64,000 bases of DNA from Tetrahymena thermophila SB210 (taxonomy: Eukaryota > Ciliophora > Oligohymenophorea > Hymenostomatida > Tetrahymenidae), in NCBI RefSeq assembly GCF_000189635.1, contig NW_002476335.1, forward strand, positions 496,001 to 560,000. Direction: 5' to 3'. Shown here one piece after another: positions 57,754 to 64,000 of this stretch (positions are counted from its first letter, which is position 1; every line of letters starts with the position of its first letter). The notes below the pieces were generated by a model. It ran no database searches, was not told the DNA's origin, and saw only the letters and a list, made by a program, of their open reading frames with translations. A program made the position numbers and the translations under genes.

Positions 57754-58632
57754 TCACTAACTCTTTTTACTTAATTAATTGACTAAAGACATTAAATTAG
57801 GGTTTTAAGATCTTTATATTATCTGCTGAATCATAGATATTGAAAGTGATTGAAAATACTCTGCATTTTTTTCTATCATTCTAATTTAATATGCAGTTCT
57901 TCTGTCTTTGATTTACTACATTTTACACAAAATTTCTTTAACCAATGAATTGCTGCTGTTCTTTTTCAAATAATTAGTAAACTAGGCGTCTTCAATATAT
58001 TATAATAAGTTTCCTTTAGTGGCAGCCCATTTCTCGCATTTTTCTAAGAACATATTTTTATTACAGCTTATCATGTTTATCATTTCAAAATTGCAGTCTC
58101 TTGTTAGATCTATATTATATCCACTTTTTATAAGACTTGGAATACTTAGGACATTTGTACAATAAGTCTCTATGCCTGAAAATATTGTTTAAGTAGGATC
58201 CCAGTTTTTTTTAAACTAGCAAGAAATACCACAACATATTGCTTCGTTTTTGAAAGAAGGGTGAAGAGGTTACTAAGGAAATTTAAAACGCGGGTGAGAA
58301 ATAGGGTAGTTTTTAGGAATTACAATACTGATCTCTAAGATACAATCAGTATAAACATATTTTTATTTTTTATTTGGCTTTTAGGTATCATCAATCTAAA
58401 TAACATTTTAAATTAATTGAGAAGTGTGAACTTAATCATCCATTTAAAATTATCCTTCTTTCATTATATAAAAGGCTCTTAAATTGTGGTAGTTATCATT
58501 GGTAGGAGGAATTAAAATAATTCTGCTGTCTTTATTGAGCGACTCTTACTATATTTCTTTATTAATTCTACGTATCACTGATTAATCGAGAGAATACTAG
58601 ATTGCAGCAGATTAAGTATAGTTTTATAACAT
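57754..58632 (-). CDS. UBC-fold (E2 ubiquitin-conjugating-like) protein, 292 aa
   Basis: Intron-free frame of 293 codons from MLQNYTQSAAIQYSL at 58632 to TGA at 57754-57756. It begins with an E2-type helix (RRINKEIQQE). The core strands follow: NLRAFYIMKEG (the usual position of the L-x-x-W-x-x-x-I-x-G segment), LEISIVIPKNYPISHPRFKF (the E2 YPxxxP element), and LHPSFKNEAICCGISC, then KKNWDPTQTI. ICCGI with W..P downstream corresponds to the catalytic ICLDI..W.P; Cys133 is the probable active-site Cys. The E2 HPN motif is HPS here, so the catalytic Asn is replaced by Ser. A long C-terminal helical extension (~120 residues beyond a usual 150-aa E2) adds an unknown function. It could be an active non-canonical E2 or an E2 variant. 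Confidence 0.8.
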
Positions 58633-60287
58633 TTTAAAGTTTGTTTTTTTGTGGGTTGGACAACAATTGTACCTAGTTATAGTTAGGATGGATAATTATA
58701 AGTTTGATATATTTAATGACCTTTCTTTTAAACTCTTTGTTAGATTATTTAAATTTTTTTTTTTTGTATTTATTAATTTTTTAGAAAAATTGCTAGCAAT
58801 TATATGAATATAAACGCTTACTATTTTGATATACATTCTTTGGATTCCTTTCAAAAGTAGCTAATAGGAAAATTTCTTATGCATGAAAAATAGAGTCTTT
58901 AATCAAATTACTTAGCTTTTTAGCAGTATTATATGAAATACTATTTACATCTCTACTTATAAGTGTCATAAATAAATTATTTATATAAGAATAGGTCCAC
59001 ATTTGAAAAATATTTACTACTGAAGGAAATAAATGCCTTCGATTAGTCATAAATTATTATAAAAAATATATTAGCTTTTTTAATGAATTTAAAAATTCTT
59101 AAAGAAAATAAACTACTCCTTTATTTGAAAGAAAAAACAATTTAATTTAGTAAATTTAACTTTTCTAATTTTTTACTTTGACAGATCTTAAAGCTTTCAT
59201 TAAATATACAAATTTAAACAAATAAAATGAGATATTTAAAATAATTTGTATATCAACATATTCATATACAGTCATTTTTTGATAAAATATATTTACTTTT
59301 ACCCTAAACTTCAATTTAATATAGTATAAATGTGTTTTGTCTAAATCTTACAAAAAAGCAAAAAAACAAAAACAAAAATAAAGATCAAAGTTCAAAATTT
59401 TATTAATTAAGGTTTCTATTTATTAAGTAAGCTTAATTAATTTTTAACTATATAATAAGTACCATATATTTCAATAAATATTCGACCATCTATTATTATT
59501 TTTAAAAAAATAAATTTTCTCTATTTATTCAAATAAGCAAGGATAAAATATGTGGATATAGTTTTGTAGGTTTAAGTTGGTGAATAAGAAAAGCATAAAA
59601 ATATTTTAAAACTATTAAATAAAAATATATTTTGAATTCATTTCAATATAAAAAAGATGAAAAATTAAAACTTTTAAACATTATTATATAAACCAACCAC
59701 AGTATTTTATAAACTGATATGGTAGATTTTTTTCTCAACTTTTAATTTGCAATAATCAATAAAATTTTAAAGTAAAATTATAATTTTAATACTTCCTTAA
59801 ACTCTTAGTTAAGTCTAAAATAGAAATCATTTAGTAACAAAAGATACAGATAAAAATACTATTTTGAAATTATTAAAAGTAAATTATATTTAAAATAAGT
59901 TTTATTTTAAAATAAAAAAATAGTAATGATTAATTATTTTTAGAAATGTAAAGTCAAATTTTTCTAAAAAATCGTTTAACATGTTTAATTAACAAATCAA
60001 GCAATAAGAATATAATTAAAATATTTTTGAAAGAGATAAATTTTGCCAATATTTGATAAACCTTTATAATACATTACAATAAATTTATCTATGATTAAAG
60101 TAATTATTTTAAAAATTTAATGATAATTTTAATATTTTTGGTTGAATTTTATTATTGAATATTATTTAGATAGATAGACTTAGGTATATTTTTAGGATGC
60201 TGGTAAGTAAGTGACTATTCTTATTGTTTATTTAATAGACTTTCTGTATTGCTAATTATAATATTTAACTTTGCTAAAACTTTACAA
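58633..60287. other. Long AT-rich intergenic region
   Basis: No supported gene, RNA or notable repeat. It lies between the sorting-nexin stop and the start of the UBC-fold gene on the same strand. Confidence 0.55.
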
Positions 60288-62511
60288 TCAGTAATTTTTT
60301 AATAATCTTGTAGAACTATCATTTACTTGGCTCCAGTATTACATCAAATCCATACTATTGCAGATTTCTGAGTCAGCAACACATTAGAGGACTCTGTGGA
60401 ATGTCATACGTTTTTCTTTCTAAATTATTAAAAAAATAAATATTTAATTGATAATGAGAATAAAAAATATTAATTACTCTGAATCTATCGATTTCTACCA
60501 TACCAATAATTTTGGTTACTATTTCTATTAAGTTATCTAAATTCTTCAACTCAACTTTGAACTTTTTTCAAAATAAATTTAGATTAGAATTTAGCTAAAA
60601 AAAAATATTTGTTTGTTTACTTAATCGATTTTAGTTTCTAATTTCTTTTTTTATTCTTCGCTGCTGGAAAAAATTGCTTTGACTGTTTTCTTACCAGAAA
60701 TAAGCTTATTTAAATCTTCTTCATCATCCTTTAAATCCTTTTAAACACTACTTCTTTTCTTTTCTAACTATTCTTTTTCTTTAATTGACTCTTCGAATGC
60801 CTATTTTAGTAATTAGAATTTAACTTTAGAAACTAAAATGTATTTTTTTAAATATTTACTTCAGCATCTCTGAGTTCATACTTAACCATATCATACAAGT
60901 ATTAGAAGGAGTTTTTATCTTTACTGTTTTTCTGATAAAATAAATAATAAAAATTAATAATGCTTTGATATTAATCATTTTTTAATTACAAATTTCTCAT
61001 TAAATTCATGTAAGCCAACATTAGCTTCGTTGGAGAAAATCAAAGCAAAGTTATCATTTGAAACGTATTCAGAAATGAGACATTTTTCATAATCAGGAAG
61101 AATTTCTTCATTAAACTAAGCAAAATTTTTATTTAATTCCTTTCTCAATTCAGTGAGGGTCTTTAATTAATCCTTGTAATTCTATTATTAAATAAAATCA
61201 GTTATAAATAAATATTAATTAATTATTTATCTATTAATTTTACCTTTAATCCTCCAATAGCTCTCTTTAAAAAGCCAGTCCATGAATTAATTTTAATATC
61301 TAAATCAGATTACAATGGTTGCTAATATTTTTTCAATATAATTTTTGATAAATGAATTATTTTAAAGTGAATTACTTCGCATATTTCAGGGAAAGTGAGT
61401 TAATACTTGTCAATAATGTCTGAAGTTGTGACTTTTTTGAGGGTAGAGAGATGCTAATTATATTTTAGTAAAAATTAATAATTTTTCAATATTTTATTAT
61501 TTATGAGCCAAAGTATTTCATCATTAATTCTTTTACATTTATTCGATTGTTTTTCACTGTAATTTATAATATTTTAATTAATTAATTACCTTAGATACAT
61601 CAGAATCTTTAGAGCGCAAGAATTATTGGAATTCTTCTGAGTAGAATAAATGTTTAAGTCTGGCCATCTAATTACAGAAACTGTTCAAGAAACGGGCTCT
61701 GTTTTCAACAACGTTTTGGCTTGTAGAATTCTTTCAAAATTATATAAAAATTTTTTCAAAATTCATTTTATGATTAAGTAATAGTATTTATGATAAGAAT
61801 AAATTGTTTTTATTTAATATTTCTAATTTTTTATGCCAAAATGCTTTTTTATAATATTTTAAGTACTATTTCTTTAGCTGGAATAGAAGGAATAAAGCAG
61901 CCAGGCCATCTAGCAACAAGAACTTCCTTTAGGGTGTAAAATTCATTGAATCTACGGTATACATCAAATTAACCAATCTTATCAGTACCTTTAATATTGT
62001 AAACAGTGTGCTTGCTTAAAGTAGTTTCTTTAGTAACAGGTTCACCAACTGAAATTTAAATCTATTTGTTTTATATTATCAAGGATATTGATTACAGATT
62101 TTGCCTTTTTTATATATATAATTTTTTTTTTACCTCATTGTTATCATCCAAAATGAAAGGATTGAAAATTCTCTAAGAATCATCTGGTCTTTGAACATTC
62201 TAAATGTATTTTATAAATTTTTTAATCATTTTTTATGTCAAAATTTCCAAAATAGTTAAAATTTTTCATCTTTTTAATTGCAGAAATGAAAAAATAATGA
62301 TAATTATAATGAAGAAAAAGCGTATAATAGTTTTTAAAGGAATGTTTATTACATTATAATCGAAATTTTAATTTTGTTATTGATTTTATTAATCTGTTTA
62401 TTGATTCTATTAGTAATCTTATTAGCCATAGTTCTATTAATAAGTATTATCGTAATAGTTGCTTTGATATTGATCTTGATATTGGTTGTTGTTGTTATCG
62501 TCTTGGTACAT
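60288..62511 (-). CDS. Sorting nexin: PX domain with BAR-like C-terminal helices
   Basis: Exon 1 (62353-62511) encodes MYQDDNNNNQYQDQYQSN and a Q-rich tail. After an intron at ~62200-62352 the frame continues NVQRPDDSQRIFNPF. The PX domain follows: VGEPVTKETTLSKHTVYNI, YRRFNEFYTLKEVL (RRF is the phosphoinositide-binding Arg motif), the Pro loop CFIPSIPAKE, and, past another intron, RARFLNSFCNQMARLKHLFY and EEFQQFLRSKDSD. The remainder is helical and charged; MVKYELRDAE near 60880 resembles the helix found in SNX-BAR proteins. The end is STRLLKNY at TGA 60288-60290. SNX proteins bind PI3P on endosomes and sculpt or sort tubular carriers. The PX call is strong; the BAR call rests on helix content and position. 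About eight short introns are present. Confidence 0.85.
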
Positions 62512-63179
62512 TTTTATTTTTCTAATTCTAGCTATTTATTTACCTTTTGTAAGATTTTTTATTATTTTTTAAATTACTTATATAATTTTGATAAAATTTC
62601 TTTAATGATATTGTTTAATTTTAATAACCTCTTATTTATATATATGATTCTTCCTGTATCTAATATAAACTATATCAATTTTCACCAAATCTTCATACTT
62701 CCTAATCAGATGATTATAATTGCTTGATTAACTTTGTTTTTGTGTGATATTTGTTAAATATCAAGCTTCCCTATTTTTTATTTAGAAATTGCTTCCTGTC
62801 TGCCTGTCTGTCAAAAGTTATTATTGAAAGCGTATCAAAAATAAAAGAAATCTTTTTTATTTTTAAAATTGCCTTGATATTATAATAAATTACAAAGTAT
62901 TTTCTTATGATTTCTTAAAAACTATTAAATCAAAAATTTGCTGATAATAGTTTATCGTACTAACAAAAACAAAAGTAGCACTATTTACATTAAATATATT
63001 TTATTATCTATTTATAAAAAAATAAATAAATTTATTTTACTAATTTTATAAAAAATGAAGTCGTGATTTTTTACTTAAAGATTATTTTTCTTTTTAATCA
63101 TTTATTGCTAATATTAGTCTTATTCTATCTCTTAAATAATTAATTTATAGAATTTAATTTTTATGTACAATTATAAAAA
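62512..63179. other. Intergenic region between divergent genes
   Basis: AT-rich; it should hold the promoters of the sorting nexin (minus) and the last gene (plus). No other feature is seen. Confidence 0.6.
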
Positions 63180-64000
63180 ATGAGTTAAAGCAGTGAAAAT
63201 AATTCCTCTTATCTATTTACTTCTGTTTCTAATAAATCTATAAAGAAGAGAAGTAAAAAATAATTTAGCAAACAGAGAACTCATAAAATTTTATGCTAAA
63301 CAATTCCTATTTGGAAAAATCTAAGTACTGTAGGAAATATAATTTATTTTGGAGGATATTTAATAGATTTAGACTATTTAAAAGATGATTCATTATTTAC
63401 ACTGACAGAGAGAGCTCGGGCTATTAAGGATAGGGACGGAATTTAACAAATAGTAGTTCATAAGCAAAATAGAACACTTTAAATTTATTCTAGATCAGAT
63501 ATAAATCAGCTAGATGATTTTAAATAAAAAAAAGACACTCAAAATGTTTAATATGTTGTTGATTTACTCAAATCTAAGAATGATCAAAATTTATATTAGC
63601 TTTCTTAGCTAATTCTACTTTTTCATAACAAACTTAAAGAGCATTATAATCACGAAGTATTTAACTATGAAGTTAATAAAAAAATGAGTAAGTATATTTG
63701 AGCCTTAAAATTAAAAAAGGAAGTTTATTCATTTTCTTTTATTAAAGTTGATCCTGAGACAAATTATCGAAGCTATTAATAAAAAAGGTAGGAGTTTATT
63801 GATTTTATAAACGAAAAATTGTGTCAAGAGAAAGAGTCATTCTATTCTTATTCAGTTTTAGGCAAAAATCCTGAGAGTTTCGAATACTAAGGAGCTTTTT
63901 TTGGTATTAGCGAGGGATTACTAGCACTACTAGGAACTAGCTTAGAGAGTGCTCCTTAGATTTATTTAAGATTGGGTATCGTTGATTTTATGAACAGAAA
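63180..64000 (+). CDS. Protein of unknown function, 3' end outside the window
   Basis: The start reads MSQSSENNSSYLFTSVSNK, with a basic Ser-rich N-terminus (SIKKRSKKQFSKQRTHK). A conserved-looking segment follows (GNIIYFGGYLIDLDYLKDD), then TERARAIKDRDGIQQIVVHK. A 37-nt intron GTAAGT..AAGGAAG at about 63687-63722 is needed to stay in frame. Beyond it the frame reads FINEKLCQEKESFYSYSVLG and then GISEGLLALLGTSLESAPQI, still open at base 64000. The last part is hydrophobic and could be a membrane helix. I do not recognise the family. Three TAA/TAG codons fall in otherwise well-formed sequence, consistent with Gln. Confidence 0.7.

Noticed and set aside
62374-62727. Leu/Ile/Val-rich plus-strand frame that looks like a membrane protein
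   Set aside because: It is the antisense of the Q/N-rich first exon of the sorting nexin; CAA/TAA/AAC codons read backwards give Leu, Val and Ile.

Overview
The window is a piece of a ciliate nuclear (macronuclear-type) genome, most like an oligohymenophorean such as Tetrahymena. The sequence is extremely AT-rich. Long frames are open only if TAA and TAG are read as glutamine and TGA is the sole stop. Genes are interrupted by short AT-rich GT..AG introns (about 23 to 150 nt, one of about 1.3 kb). The code is shown best by the intron-free HslU gene (47607-49016) and by glutamine-rich frames that stay open for kilobases. No telomeric repeat, bacterial operon or CRISPR array is visible. Coordinates of multi-exon genes are start-to-stop spans; introns are mentioned where they could be placed by eye.

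Layout, left to right. 1-1.2 kb: AT-rich, with two short elements sharing a C/D-box-snoRNA-like architecture. 1.2-4.1 kb (minus): coiled-coil protein of unknown function. 4.6-6.7 kb (minus): multi-pass membrane protein. 7.5-9.9 kb (minus): single-frame glutamine-rich protein. 12.7-13.2 kb (plus): small protein with an MGC lipidation N-terminus. 15.5-18.6 kb (minus): DEAD-box RNA helicase of the Dbp4/DDX10 type (ribosome biogenesis). 19.3-20.3 kb (minus): EF-hand-like protein. 20.7-26.5 kb (minus): very large Q-rich protein ending in a bromodomain and an NET domain (BET-type chromatin reader). 28.4-32.7 kb (minus): DYRK/YAK-type kinase that appears to run into a long Q/N-rich tail. 32.7-35.8 kb: no gene, but a conspicuous GC-rich structured island near 34.0 kb. 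35.8-39.5 kb (minus): low-complexity/coiled-coil protein. 40.2-42.5 kb (minus): SR splicing factor with one RRM, two CCHC knuckles and an RS tail. 44.4-47.0 kb (plus): NCLX-type cation/Ca2+ exchanger. 47.6-49.0 kb (plus): mitochondrial-type HslU ATPase. 49.5-55.6 kb (minus): large CH-like, helical and coiled-coil protein. 57.8-58.6 kb (minus): ubiquitin-conjugating (UBC-fold) protein. 60.3-62.5 kb (minus): PX-domain sorting nexin. 63.2 kb to the end (plus): partial gene of unknown function.

The genes are ordinary eukaryotic neighbours rather than a pathway. The main themes are RNA processing and ribosome assembly (helicase, SR protein, possible snoRNAs), chromatin reading (BET protein), signalling (kinase, EF-hand), membrane traffic (sorting nexin) and mitochondrial functions (HslU, Ca2+ exchanger). 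Promoters, poly(A) sites and terminators could not be picked out with confidence against the AT background, and ribosome binding sites do not apply here.
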